A DNA stretch of 64,000 nucleotides from Phymorhynchus buccinoides (GCA_017654935.2 CM065713.1:10299906-10363905); one strand, 5' to 3'; positions 1-10,960 are shown, counted from the first letter of the stretch. The notes: generated by a model not told the origin, from the sequence alone. Numbers and translations: made by a program.

Positions 1-272
<272 letters not shown>

Positions 273-708
273 TCTTCTTCTTCTACATTCCCAGGCCATA
301 TGCAGTCATGTCCCCGAGGCATCGGCCGTCGACCTATTGACATAGATTTTGACCGGACGTGTTACCTCCCGTCCGGACATTTGTCCGATTGAAATTCAAC
401 GCTGGCGGTCTTTGTCCGATTGATTTACGTAACTCGCGGACAAGTGCAACTTAATTTTCACAGATCGGCTCTTGGTCACAAAGCAGTCCACAGCAACATC
501 TTTTTTTTTAACGTAATACACACGTTCCAAGCAGTTTTCCAATTAACTCAGCTAGGCCTAGCTGAAAGGCGAAGGCCATTGGGTGTTTTTTTTTCTCTCA
601 GGAATTTTGACAAGGGGAACAACTCTCTTGTCTTTAGTGATGTGCAGACGTTTTGTTTTTAGACTGTTGTTCATTGTAAATAAAAGAAATAATACTGAAA
701 AAACGAAA

Positions 709-1207
709 ATGCCACCCAAAAAGAAGCCTCGACCAAACAAAGGTCAGCGAGACATAGGTTCGTTTTTCGTTAGGCCTTCAAGTTTGCCTTCTGATCAAGG
801 TAAGGATGACAACGCGAGTTCTTCTTCTTATTCGATCGCTCAGACAGTTTCCTGTCAAATATGAGCGCAGATGCGTCATGCTGCCGTTATGCGCCTAACT
901 AAGAAATAGTTAGGCCCAGCAAGTCCAACTTCGGCTGGAAGAAATGTTTTTTGAAAGTGTTTCGTGAAAAAAACCAGGAGACTGGACCACCGGTAAGGCA
1001 GAAAGATAGTAGATGACAGTGAGCAAAGGGAAAAGGCAGAGTCAAAGAGAGCGACAGATTAGAGGAAGTTACAAGCACAGAACTTCCAGAAGGTGGGGGA
1101 ACTATTTATGCAAAAGACCCCCCAGGTATCCCCACGGGGAAGACAACGTGAGTGAGAGTGGGCCTTCTACTTCTAGTAGTAGTAGTACTACCAAAGATTA
1201 TAAAAGG
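709..1207 (+). CDS. N-terminal exon with PIP-box-like motif, split by a SINE (probably transposon-derived)
   Basis: The ATG at 709 opens a basic, lysine-rich start (MPPKKKPRPNKG) followed by QRDIGSFF, which fits the PCNA-interacting consensus Q-x-x-I-x-x-F-F. The frame runs to about 819, is interrupted by a SINE (820-1141) flanked by a 12-bp target duplication, and resumes with a Ser-rich stretch ending at AAAAGG just before a GTAAGA donor (exon end about 1207). Another donor, GTAAGG, lies at 800. Short basic starts with IxxFF motifs are known in several transposase families (hAT-like, pogo-like), and a related exon end near 43680 supports a repeated, mobile origin. No downstream catalytic domain was recognised, so the family is unassigned. 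The SINE probably broke this copy. Confidence 0.5.
820..1141 (-). mobile_element. SINE-like family S, type a, full copy with TSD
   Basis: This is a good reference copy of the most abundant repeat here. Read on the minus strand it runs from GGGGATACC through CACCTTCTGGAAG, a pyrimidine-rich middle, CCGAAGTTGGA and GCGCATAACGGCAGCATGAC to a (GAA)n tail. The 12-bp duplication GACAACGYGAGT (808-819 and 1142-1153) marks the insertion. I do not see clear pol III A and B boxes, so 'SINE' is a working label. Confidence 0.8.
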
Positions 1208-1439
1208 GTAAGATGGACTACTTAAGAGTTACAGCGAGCCGGGCTGATAGAGTTATCGTTAGTGGAGTAGTTATACACCATTCACAGCGGCGGCTAACCA
1301 AAAACTCAGACTGGAATTTGAACGGAGAATGCAACTGGCCTATCGACGTGTAAATGTGTCACGTTTAAAAGGGACATAACCAGTGTTTCTGTCCTCACTA
1401 CTCATATAGGGAAAAGAGACCGGATGCTTGTCTTCCCCT

Positions 1440-1642
1440 ATACAGTCTTTGATACTACTAACGAAGCGCTGAGCAGTCCATCGACATCGTTATAGTGATA
1501 GTGGGGGACTGGTTCATAAGCCTAGACCTCACGGCCTATCAGTCTTTGATACTACTAACGAAGCGCTGAGCAGTCCATCGACATCGTTATAGTGATAGTG
1601 GGGGACTGGTTCATAAGCCTAGACCTCACGGCCTATCGTCCC
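1440..1642 (+). repeat. Tandem duplication of a ~100-bp block
   Basis: The block beginning CAGTCTTTGATACTACTAAC and ending CCTCACGGCCTATC occurs twice head to tail. The same duplication is at 41262-41456, so it predates the inverted duplication. Confidence 0.9.
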
Positions 1643-1939
1643 AAAACAAGAAGCCACTTGCTGTATATTTTATTTTAGTTCAGCTGCAGATTGTCTAATG
1701 CTTCATTTTTTGTTTTGCTTTCTGTCTCAGTATCAAATGCTGGAACATCTTTTGTTGCGTTGGTTTCCTTGTTTCATTCAATTGTTGCGCTTTTTTTGTG
1801 TTTCCCATTCAATTGTTGCTTATTTCATTTGTTGCATTGTGAAGAGATCAATAACACCAGTTTGTTTACCTGTTTCATTTGATTGTTTTGAGATGCAAAG
1901 ATACACACTCCCCCCCCCCCCCCAAGTTTTTATCTTGCA

Positions 1940-2056
1940 ATGGTTGTTTAGTTTTCCTTGTTTTCTGAATTGATTCATGGTGTGATGGTATGATCCACCA
2001 GTTTAGTTTTCCTTGTTTTCTGAATTGATTCATGGTGTGATGGTATGATCCACCAT
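1940..2056 (+). repeat. Tandem duplication of a ~54-bp block
   Basis: TTAGTTTTCCTTGTTTTCTG...TGATCCACCA is repeated twice. The same pair is present inverted at 40842-40950. Confidence 0.85.
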
Positions 2057-2187
2057 ACAGAATTTATTGTCAATGATTTATTTCATTTGTTAAAAAAAGA
2101 GTCAAGTCTTGAGGAGTTTTAATGATTTTTTGGTTTGTTTTTAAACTGAATGTGACTATGTGAGCTATGGCACCTTTCACACTGCTT

Positions 2188-2386
2188 AGGGCTCCCAATC
2201 GTCCCGCAAAACAAGGGGTCCCAGGGACTCCTTCACTTACAGTAATAGAGGGTCCCAATGACATTGTGAATGCTAAAAAGATTTTTTTCTAGTGCATCCC
2301 TGGGACCCCCTGCACATTCTTTTAGAGGGTCCTTTAGAATTTTAATACTTCATAGACCCCCAAATGTGGGTCCCTAGGAGCCCTGC
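2188..2386 (+). mobile_element. AGGGCTCCC...GGAGCCCT element
   Basis: A ~200-bp non-coding element with short inverted ends (AGGGCTCC and GGAGCCCT). Further copies lie at 40507-40720 (the other arm) and 58829-59455, where its left portion is expanded into a minisatellite. Confidence 0.6.
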
Positions 2387-2566
2387 TGATAGTGGTGTAA
2401 AGCTGGAAAAATCCACATCCACGTCACGGCAGCTTTTTTGTCGTTGTCGTCCTAGGTTTCCGTGACGAAACCCGAAGTTTTGAATCCATGCAAACGGAAA
2501 CGGCAGGCGCCTTTTCTGTTTGAAAGAGATGGTACCCTACCTATCCAAACACGACCTTGACCAAAA

Positions 2567-2600
<34 letters not shown>
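2567..2600 (+). repeat. Poly-C run
   Basis: About 34 consecutive C. The homologous site in the other arm (40296-40326) is a G-rich run interrupted by T and A, so the tract differs between the copies. Confidence 0.95.
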
Positions 2601-2998
2601 TTTCCATAGCTGACCAAGGTATTTTTTTCCTCAGATTTCATGGTGCCATCCCTATTTCGTGGACGGCAACGGCAGAATTCGCTACATGTTTCAAAATCTC
2701 CTGCTGTCGATGGTACCGGTGACTTGCCGTTACCGTTTCAAGCAGTAGAAATTTAGTTTGAGCGATTTAGCATGACATAAATTTTTGTCTTTGTCGTTGC
2801 CGTCGCCATGCCGTTTTCGTCGATCTGGATGTCCAGCTTAACACAAACAAAAGCTTTCCTCACACATGATGTATAAACATGTAAACATTTAACACTCTCG
2901 AGCAGTTAATATTGATTATCTATATTCACCTGAAGCAGATAATTATTACTCTGCTGAAAACAAAAGTTTATCAATTCGGAAAGGGGTGTTTTTTTGGG

Positions 2999-3260
2999 GG
3001 GAAAAAAGGCAGAAGAATGGGCCAATAAGTCAGAAAGATAGTAGATGATGGAAAGCATAGGGAAAAGGCAGAGTCAAAGAGAGTGGCAGATTAGAGGAAG
3101 TTACAAGCACAGAAATTCCAGAAGTTGTAACTATTTTTACGAAAGATACCCTGGTATTCCCACGAGGGGGGAGGGGGAGGGGGGAGACTCGTGGAGGTGT
3201 CGGGGTCGTCCAGCTCCCCGTATGGAGGCACGAGGCATCCACCCACTGCCCCAGCACACC
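2999..3260 (-). mobile_element. Family S, 5' module only
   Basis: Shows the AGAGTCAAAGAGAGTGGCAG, GAAGTTACAAGCACAGAA and GGTATTCCCACG landmarks but neither 3' module. It is followed by a CCCCGTATGGAGGCACGAGG segment that also occurs at 4655, 34410 and 39660. Confidence 0.75.
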
Positions 3261-3317
3261 AACAAACACTGATTTATGTTTTCACTTTTCTTCAGTGGCG
3301 AATTGGAGGCTGTTTCG

Positions 3318-3487
3318 CCATACAGCCAACCCACTCACCGCAACAAGGTGAGTTCTAGATGCTCTTCTTTTGTTTTTATCCGTCTGTCTGTCTGTCTGTC
3401 TGTCTGTCAGTCAGTGTATGTCTGTGCTGTACAGCCAACCCACTCACCGCAACAAGGTCAGTTCTAGATGCTCTTCTTTTGTTTTTA

Positions 3488-3527
<40 letters not shown>

Positions 3528-3620
3528 AGTCAGTGTATGTCTGTGCTGTACAGCCAACCCACTCACCGCAACAAGGTCAGTTCTAGACCGTGTTTTTCGG
3601 GTCTGTATGTCTGTCTGTCA
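3318..3620 (+). repeat. Minisatellite, ~115-bp unit with (TGTC)n
   Basis: Three units of 'AGCCAACCCACTCACCGCAA ... GTTCTAGATGCTC' separated by TGTC microsatellites. The inverse locus at 39180-39560 has four, so the copy number differs between the arms. Confidence 0.9.
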
Positions 3621-4264
3621 TATGTTTTTGCTCCATCGCATTTCAAAGACTAGGTTACCGTCCTAGCAAACGAGGGCGCCCTATTAGTGAACAAAATCGT
3701 GAGAAGATACCGTCCAACAGATGTCATAACCCTTCATTGGATGTAAAAAGCATTGTTGTAGAGCTTAAAATGCCATAATTCTATCAGTTTTTGCGAAGAA
3801 TTGTCCAAACACAACAACAGGAAGCAGCTCAAACGGAAGTTCGATTATTTGAAAGGGGAGCCAACTCTCGTTTATGACAGCAGTAATGGTGGTCGGTAAG
3901 CGTTTACAGGACGCATATGGGCTTCAAGCTTCGACTTTCTTTTGCGAGGTGCCATATAAACGAGGGCGCCTTTTACTTTAATTTTTTCAGATTTTTCTTA
4001 AAAATTGCCCTATTCGCCTAATCTGAAAAATACGGTAAGTGCTTTGTATTCTTCTTTGTTTTTATCTGTCTGTTTGTCTGTCTATCCGTTCTTTCTAGTT
4101 CTGTTTTTTGTCTGTTTTTAGCTTGTTTGTCTGTCTGTCTGTCTGTCTGTACATCCAACCAACTCACCAAAGCAAAGAAAATGAGTTCTTCGTTTTTCTT
4201 GTTTGTCTGTTTGCGTGTCAGTCAGTCTGTCTGCGCTGTAGAGTCCAGCTGACACACTGCATTG

Positions 4265-4640
4265 ACAAAAACATAACATATGGCCATAATGGGTAAGATA
4301 GGTGTGTATCCGGTTTTCAGTTTTCACTGGTCTCCCCACTGCGTACAGCCGACACATTCCGATTTCGGAGGAGCTCAAAGAAGAAAAACTATTTGGAAGA
4401 TTTTATTTTTATAAGGCAGGAGAATGGAGCCAATAGGTCAGAAAAATAGATGATAGAAAGCAAAGGGAAAAGGCAGAGTCAAAGAGAGTGGCAGATTAGA
4501 GAAGATACTAGCACAGAACTCGGGTGGGAAGGGGGGGGGGGGGGGGGGGGGGGGGAGGGGGGGGGGGGGGGGGGGGGGGGGGACTATTTTTTACCAAAAA
4601 AAAACCTCCAGTATTCCCACAGGGAGAGAGACTTGTGGAG
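4265..4640 (-). mobile_element. Family S, type b copy with G-tract expansion
   Basis: Type b 3' module (GGCCATAATGG, CATTCCGATTTCGGAGGAGC) joined to the common 5' module. A poly-G tract at 4531-4582 sits where the CCCCCACC of the 5' module should be. Confidence 0.75.
4531..4582 (+). repeat. Poly-G run
   Basis: About 50 bases of almost pure G inside a family S copy; a G-quadruplex-prone and assembly-fragile sequence. Confidence 0.95.
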
Positions 4641-4716
4641 GGGGCGGGGTCGTCCAGCTCCCCGTATGGAGGCACGAGGCATCCAGCCACTGCCCCAGAA
4701 ATGTGGTCCTTCTTCA

Positions 4717-5007
4717 TCTTCGATCGCTCAGACAGTTTCCTGTCAATTATGAGCGCAGATGGGTCATGCTGCCGTTATGCGCCTAACTAAGAAATAATTT
4801 AGGCCCAGCTGTTGGTAGGAAATCTTTTTTGAAAGCGCTTCTTGAAAAAAGGCAGGAGAATGGAACTGGTAAGGCAGAAAGACAGTAGATGACAGTAAAG
4901 CAAAGGGAAAAGGCAAGAGTCAAAGAGAGCGACAGATTAGAGGAAGTTGCAAGTACAGAACTTCCAGAAGGTGGGGGAACTATTTATACAAAAGATCCCC
5001 CGGTATC

Positions 5008-5010
<3 letters not shown>
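4717..5010 (-). mobile_element. Family S, type a copy
   Basis: Starts at the TCGATCGCTCAGACAG end and runs to GGTATCCCGGGG. It is followed by a second poly-G run (5009-5043) that replaces the GGGGATACC start. Confidence 0.8.

Positions 5011-5043
<33 letters not shown>
5009..5043 (+). repeat. Poly-G run
   Basis: About 35 G at the 5' edge of a family S copy. The inverted counterpart near 37540-37552 is only a short C run. Confidence 0.95.
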
Positions 5044-5044
<1 letters not shown>

Positions 5045-5179
5045 TGTGGTCCAATATAAACAAAGGAAAGAAAATGTGTTGTTTTTTATTTAGTTTGCTG
5101 TGACGGCAAACTTTGTCCATTCTTAACGTTTGGCAATACTTGACCTAAACATACGTAATACAGACACTACAACAGACAC

Positions 5180-6670
5180 GACGAGTATGCTCTGCTTCTT
5201 TTGATGAGTATAAGTAGGATACATAGTTTTAAATGTTTTCCAAAAGATATAAAAAGTTACGAAATGGTGCAGAGATAACATTCTGGTTTACAGATTAAAA
5301 TTATTGAAAAGCCAGGGGAGGCGACTCAGTGTATGTAATGATTGGAGTGGTAAAAATAGACCGCTGCCACAAACGATTGCAAATCCGCGCTTGTTTTATT
5401 ACAGGTTGCTGTCAGGGCAAACTTTGTCCATTCTTAACGTTTGACAATGCTTGACAATTTATTTTTATTTTTCCCTTTTCTTTCTTCCATCGATCTGGGT
5501 TCGAGATAGCATTGTTAGCATGTGGCACAAGCCTTCCAAACTATAGGATTTATAGGACTCAGCTTTGTCTAAGTCTCATGCTATCATGAATACCGTCAGG
5601 GTTTTTGTTTGTCGGTCACCAAAATTGTCGCACTTCAAATTGAGGCTGCACACTTCAAATTGAGGCTGCTCTTTAAAATGATGTTTCGTTTTCAACTGTT
5701 GCACGCCACAAACGATTGCGAATCCGCACTTGTTTTAATTTACAGGTTGCTGTCACGGCAAACTTTGTCCATTCTTAACGTTTGGCAATGCTTGACAATT
5801 TATTTTTATTTTCCCCTTTTCTTTCTTCCATCGATCTGTTTTGGGGTGGTTTTTTGTTTGTGGCTCAAGCCACAAACCTATAACTCACTTTGTCGGTCAG
5901 TCGGTCGGTCGGTCGGTCCAGAATTGTCACACATATTGACAAAATTGTCGCACTTCAAATCGAGGAAGGAAGGAAATTTTGGGGTTTTACGTCCTCTCGG
6001 CCCGGGAAGGCACATATGGGACATGTGTATTAGTTGGGTATGTGAAAAATGAAGAAAAAACATTTACAAGACAGACATAGACAGAACATGGACAATACGT
6101 ATAATGGAGAAGGGGTATGGAGGGTCTCATAAAACGCAAGTTAAGACATTCTTGAAATGATAAGGAGTTCAAATCGAGGCTGCACTTCAAATTGAGGCTG
6201 CTCTTTAAAATGATGTATTTTAAAGTGTACAAAATAATAAACATACGTAATACAGACACTACAACAGACACGACGAGTATGCGGTGCTTCTTTCGATGAG
6301 TATAAGTAGGATAAATCGTTTTAAATGTTTTCCAAAAGATATAAAAAGTTACGAAATGGTGCAGAGATAACATTCTGGTTTACAGATTAAAATTATTGAA
6401 AAGCCAGGGGAGGTGACTCATGATTGGAGTGGTAAAAATAGACCGCGTGCAACAAACTATTGCGATTCCGCGCTTTTTTTGTTTGTGGCACAAGCCACAA
6501 ACCTATAACTCACTTTGTCGGTCTGTCGGTAGGTCCAAAATTGTCGCACTTCAAATCGAGGCTGCACTTCAAATTGAGGCTGCTCTTTAAAATGATGTTT
6601 CGTTTTCAATTGTCGCACGCCACAAACGATTGCGAATCCGCGCTTGTTTAGTTTGGTGTAACGGCAAACT
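5180..6670 (+). repeat. GTTTGTGGC repeat family, several overlapping partial units
   Basis: Blocks recur here two or three times: GTTTGTGGCTCAAGCCACAA (itself palindromic), (GGTC)n, CACTTCAAATTGAGGCTGC, GAGTATAAGTAGGATA and TTTGTCCATTCTTAACGTTT. Other copies lie at 36520-37500 (inverted) and 62338-62740. I see no coding frame. Confidence 0.75.
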
Positions 6671-6680
6671 TTGTCCATTC

Positions 6681-6957
6681 TTAAAGACCCACAGAGCCGG
6701 CTGGATTAAGTCCCTTGTTTTTTTCTGGGTCGATGTTGTCCGCATTTAGACTGTCCTCGTATGCGATCGAGGCTCTTCTTTAAAGTGATGCCTCGTTTTC
6801 GTGACTGTCCTCGTATACCGAGGCTCCTCTTTAAAGTGATGCCTCGTTTTCAATGTGTATGGGAGCAACATTTGGTCCAAAAAATATTTTTTACCAGCTA
6901 TAAGAGGGAAAACACGTGAAATACGTGATTTTGACAGCCGGCTCTGTAGGTCTTTAA
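6681..6957. mobile_element. TTAA-flanked foldback MITE
   Basis: Flanked by TTAA on both sides, with inverted ends (AAAGACCCACAGAGCCGGC and GCCGGCTCTGTAGGTCTTT). The interior holds a short tandem duplication around GTCCTCGTAT. TTAA target duplication is typical of piggyBac-type transposition. Confidence 0.7.
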
Positions 6958-6964
6958 CATTTGG

Positions 6965-7271
6965 CATTGCTTGTTATATAATATATGTCACAGAGGAATT
7001 CCCAATATTGCAGATATTTTACTTTCTCTACCCAGTTAAGTTTAATGGTATTATGGCTGGCAGCGAAAGGGTTAAATTGACCTGGGTAGAGAACAAAATC
7101 CATTTGCAGTATTGGGGGAGTCTTCTGTGACATATAAAATAAGGTCTATCCTTTCTTCCCGAAACTAAGACAATAGGGTCTTTGGATAATAGACCCCAAT
7201 GATGCCTTTCAATGACATAGGTGTTAAATCACTGTGGTGCTAAAATGCGACTTTGGCGGTTAAAGGGTTAA
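6965..7271. mobile_element. TTAACCCTTTC MITE, two partial copies head to head
   Basis: A 3' half (about 6970-7075, ending GAAAGGGTTAA) abuts an inverted larger copy ending GGCGGTTAAAGGGTTAA at 7271. Related elements are at 17068-17314, 53749-53992 and 56843-57405. Confidence 0.7.
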
Positions 7272-7471
7272 TATTGTACGATATATATATATCACATTTT
7301 TGCTCCCTGTCTCTCTTCCCCTGCGCTCGTTTTCAACTTTTCTGCATCGCTACAGTGACCGTGTGGGGGAATATGCGCCTTGGAAAGACCGCTGCCGATT
7401 TGAATCTGTTTTCTTTGGTTTTTTTGGTTTTGAAAGCTTGTTAGATTCCACTGTAAACACACCAGAACCAA

Positions 7472-7600
7472 TGATGATGAAAATCCGTTTAACGTCCTCC
7501 GGTCTGAAACAGACACATAATAGAAATAAAGATGGTGGGAACGATCCTGGAGGCAATGCCCGGAGGCAGTACAACTCCAGGAAAGTCCTGAATTTTTTTA
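7472..7600 (+). mobile_element. GAAAATCCGTTTAACGTC repeat
   Basis: Dispersed repeat with landmarks TCTGAAACAGACACATA and GGCAATGCCCGGAGGCAG. Other copies: 23684-23822 (+), 19595-19725 (-) and 34553-34670 (-). SINE-like in size. Confidence 0.65.
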
Positions 7601-7811
7601 ACGATACAGATGTATGTATAGGCACACCAGAACCAAGAGTGGATAGATAGTTTTTACTTCTTGTTGCGAAGAATTAATTGTCAAGGTTGGAATTCTGCAT
7701 GCAAAAAAAAAAAGTGAATTTTTTCCATGGGTTGATAAAGAGGGCCAGGCCCCTTGGAATATCTTGCTCCATTAATTGGTGTTTTGTTTGGTTTTTGTTA
7801 TTAAAATGATG

Positions 7812-7943
7812 TTTCTCCTTTCAGCTCCTCCGAAATCGGAATGTGTTGGCTGTGCGCAGCGGGGAGACCAGTTAGAACTGAAAACCGGACACATACGTAC
7901 CTTACCCATTACGACCCGGGAACGCAGAAGAAGAAGAAGAGGC
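7812..7943 (+). mobile_element. Family S, type b 3' module
   Basis: Contains CTCCTCCGAAATCGGAATGT and GGGAACGCAGAAGAAGAAGA. It lies 40 bp upstream of the terminal exon at 7984. Confidence 0.75.
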
Positions 7944-7983
7944 GGAGGAACCAATGGATTATGTATTGTTATCCTTCTTTCAG

Positions 7984-8130
7984 CCTTCTGCGGGAGACGG
8001 CGAGGAAGCTGGAATTCCCCCGGATGATCCCACTGCTGACACCTCATCCCTCTCCTCCGCCATGGAGGAAGAGTATTCTGCAACCTCCTCAGTTGTGAGC
8101 TCCACACCCCCTACATTCGAATTGAGTTAA
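7984..8130 (+). CDS. Terminal exon: acidic, Ser/Thr-rich C-terminal tail
   Basis: A pyrimidine-rich acceptor (CTTCTTTCAG) is followed by a 48-codon frame, in phase 0, ending in TAA at 8128-8130. The peptide starts PSAGDGEEAGIPPDD, has a middle SSAMEEEYSATSSVVSS and ends TPPTFELS. It has no Cys and no hydrophobic segment, and is rich in acidic, Ser/Thr and Pro residues with one Tyr (EEEYSATS), as expected of a cytoplasmic tail. If the left contig is flipped, this exon lies downstream of the transmembrane exon at 46598-46729 on the same strand. That exon ends in phase 1 and this one begins in phase 0, so at least one exon between them is unseen. The gene assignment is an inference; the exon itself is fairly convincing. 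Confidence 0.55.
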   Translation, partial: PSAGDGEEAGIPPDDPTADTSSLSSAMEEEYSATSSVVSSTPPTFELS

Positions 8131-8723
8131 GTTAACATAAGCTAGAACACCAAGGCTACATCAAAATCCCACTGCTGATCCCTCAACCCTCTCCTCCGCC
8201 ATGGAGGAAGAGTATTCTGCAACCTCCTCAGTTGTGAGCTCCACACCCCCTACATTCGAATTGAATTAAGTTAACATAAGCTAGAACACCAAGGCTACAT
8301 CAAAATCCCACTGCTGATCCCTCAACCCTCTCCTCCGCCATGGAGGAAGAGTATTCTGCAACCTCCTCAGTTGTGAGCTCCACACCCCCTACATTCGAAT
8401 TGAATTAAGTTAACATAAGCTAGAACACCAAGGCTACATCAAAATCCCACTGCTGATCCCTCAACCCTCTCCTCCGCCATGGAGGAAGAGTATTTTGCAA
8501 CCTCCTCAGTTGTGAGCTCCACACCCCCTACATTCGAATTGAATTAAGTTAACATAAGCTAGAACACCAAGGCTACATCAAAATCCCACTGCTGATCCCT
8601 CAACCCTCTCCTCCGCCATGGAGGAAGAGTATTTTGCAACCTCCTCAGTTGTGAGCTCCACACCCCCTACATTCGAATTGAATTAAGTTAACATAAGCTA
8701 TAACACCAAGACTACGTCAAAAT
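8029..8723 (+). repeat. Five tandem 139-bp units derived from the terminal exon
   Basis: CCCACTGCTGA recurs at 8029, 8168, 8307, 8446 and 8585, exactly 139 bp apart. Each unit holds the 3' two thirds of the terminal exon through its stop codon plus about 40 bp of 3' flank. Units 2-5 differ from unit 1 at shared positions (GATCCCTCAACC, TTGAATTAA), and units 4-5 share TATTTTGC. No unit after the first carries a splice acceptor. Confidence 0.97.
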
Positions 8724-8789
8724 GGTTGTTGCGTTCTGCCTAGGGCCGGGTTGTTTTTTAGCCATGGCAAGCTCCTAGCGTAACATCAT

Positions 8790-8945
8790 CAGTCCAAAAT
8801 CCTCCGAAGTCGGAGTGTGGCTGCCCACGTGGCGGGGTTAATCAAAAACGGGTCACACGCGTAATGTTCTCGATCTCATCCCTAACATTTGTACCATGGT
8901 GTTCAAGCGTGTCCTGGCTGTTGGGATGATCCCTGAGGCCTTTGA
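8790..8945 (+). mobile_element. Dispersed repeat (GTGTGGCTGCCCACGTGGCG)
   Basis: A similar block at 56690-56842 shares GTGTGGCTGCCCACGTGGCG, AATCAAAAACGG and GCTGTTGGGATGATCCCTGA. No coding frame. Confidence 0.65.
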
Positions 8946-9184
8946 GCCAGGGTACAACAACGAACAAACAACTTGTGAGGCAAGGCTTGGAAGCAAAAGG
9001 CTTCGGCTTTTTTTCCGGAGATGTCAAGTGTGGTGACGTCATGTGTGCATCACCGAGACAGTCGACAAGGAAACGGTATGCCACTTCACCTCAAGATATT
9101 GGGCTGTATTTGTACAGAACAAAAATCAGGGTAAATTTTGTGCATCTATTGGCCACTGCTACGATCATCTTTTGCAAGAGTGAA

Positions 9185-9385
9185 TGCCCTTGCTAGATGC
9201 TTGAGTACTGACCAAGCAAGGGATTGACTCGCCAATAACCTTATTTGAGCCCACTGAATGTCTGCCTTTTCGTTTTGCAAAAGTGAATGCCCTTTTGGAT
9301 ACTGACCAACAAGCCAAGGGCTTAACTCTCGCTGTCAAGGGCGTTAATAACCCTAGTTGCAGTGGCCAATAGGCGTGGTACTTAC
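9185..9385. repeat. Dispersed semi-palindromic repeat, copy 1
   Basis: GAGTGAATGCCCTT, TACTGACCAA and CCAATAACC are repeated inside the block. The block recurs in inverse order at 11145-11340, immediately beside the pogo-like element. Confidence 0.55.
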
Positions 9386-9640
9386 CTAGTTGACACAGTT
9401 ATACAAGGAAGGACTAGGCTACAGTGCAGTACCGTTACTAGGGAGAGCGCGTCACTCTCAGAGCAGCACCAACAGGAAACGGGGCCTTATAACTCCACCG
9501 TTTCTTAACCGAATCTCTTCAAATTTGCTGTACTCAGCGTTACCAGTACTTGGCGTTACCGTTACTAGGCGTTATCGTTACCAGGCGTTACCGTTACTCG
9601 GCGTTGCTCTAGTACGGCATGAATTGCGCTGTCTGCGACC
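9385..9640 (+). repeat. GGCGTTACCGTTACT-containing repeat, copy 1
   Basis: Includes a degenerate ~17-bp tandem of GGCGTTACCGTTACTA and the block CGTTTCTTAACCGAATC. An inverted copy is at 54783-55060. Confidence 0.6.
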
Positions 9641-9739
9641 ATGCTTCAGAGGCAAAAATGACCGGTTATTTGGGGCACCACCCGCGTCTTGTTAGGTTTA
9701 TGAAAAAGGGTCTATATATGAGTTCAGAACTCCAGTGCC

Positions 9740-9741
<2 letters not shown>

Positions 9742-9818
<77 letters not shown>
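9742..9818. repeat. (TA)n microsatellite
   Basis: About 77 bp of pure AT alternation. Confidence 0.98.
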
Positions 9819-9822
<4 letters not shown>

Positions 9823-10084
9823 GATCCAGGCACACCTCTCTACATTCCTCCTCACTGGGAGTATGTTGGTGTTTACTACGATTTCTATGACCTCGCCTAT
9901 TGAATCCTTCACTGGATCCACCAACATGGCATCCCATCTCTTCTACTCTCTTCGAGGGATTGTAATTTTAGAACATTATTATTTTTGTTATTTTACACAA
10001 GATTTTACCATTTCTTTTGAATTAAGTGCTGGTTTGCTTTTATTGTGGACTTTCAATCTGGTGCAAAGAGGACAACCTTTCTCT

Positions 10085-10450
10085 TGGAGAAAGTTTTCTA
10101 GCTCAGTTTGAATGTTCACTGTGGACATTCTTTGCAGGCCGATATGCAGACTGAAGAGTCTTTCTCAAAGACGAAACAGCTGTCTTTGCATAGGCATTGT
10201 CTATCTCCCCCATTGGGAGAAAATGTAAATCAACACATTATTTTCTTTTATTCTTTTCAGAACACAGAACAAATCGTAAAGTTAAGATTAAAGTTATTGA
10301 GTTTCTTTCTTAGGTTCACAAACTGATACGTGTACATTGGACACAAACAAATTTTTATTAAACCAAACTATATATATAAGAGGAAAGTTTAATGGTGTGG
10401 TTGTTTTTTCTTCTTCAATTCTTGTACGTTTATATATATATATATATACT
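10085..10450 (+). repeat. ~360-bp dispersed repeat, copy 1
   Basis: Nearly identical to 21237-21595 (GCTCAGTTTGAATGTTCACT ... TTCAATTCTTGTACG then TA repeats). The 3' part alone recurs at 20917-20995. Confidence 0.85.
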
Positions 10451-10497
10451 CAAGCGTGGGGTGTGGCTGTGTTGCTTGAGCATTTTGTACAGTAGGG

Positions 10498-10960
10498 TTC
10501 CCCGTGGGGATACCGGGGGTCTTTCATACAAATAGTTCTCCCACCTTCTGAAAGTTTTGTGCCTGTAACTTCCTCTAATCTGTCACTCTCTTTGACTCTG
10601 CCTTTTCCCTTTGCTTTCTATCATCTACTATCTTTCTGACTTATTGGTCCATTCTCCTGCCTTTTTTTCCAAAACAAATCTTCCAAATCATTTTTCTCCT
10701 TTGAGCTCCTCCGAAATCGGAATGTGCCGGCTGTACTGGACACTGGACACTGGACACTGGAAAACTTTATTTGACAAGGATAAAGATTTTAGGCAATGCC
10801 TATTCTTACAATCTGTCCTTGGATAAAAGAAAAACAAAATTTAAGAAACAAAAAATTTTTGCAAACATACTCTCTAGTCGGGGAGACCAGTAAAAACGGA
10901 CAAATGCGTACCTTACCCAATATGGCCATATGGCCTGGGAACGCAGAAGAAGAAGAAAGT
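10498..10960 (+). mobile_element. Family S, type b copy with ~140-bp insertion
   Basis: Complete from GGGGATACCGGGGG to GCCTGGGAACGCAGAAGAAG. It is interrupted at about 10737-10878 by a segment that starts with three ACTGGACACTGG-type repeats and includes AAGGATAAAGATTTTAGGC. Confidence 0.8.

Noticed and set aside
583..708. Upstream extension of the PIP-box exon
   Set aside because: The open frame continues upstream, but the residues are low-complexity and the ATG at 709 begins the basic stretch typical of such N-termini.
7353..7430. Possible exon DRVGEYAPWKDRCRFES after a CATCGCTACAG acceptor
   Set aside because: Resembles part of a V-set Ig strand but has no donor and is followed directly by repeat sequence.
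9619..9937. ORFs with poly Tyr-Ile
   Set aside because: Translation of the (TA)n microsatellite.
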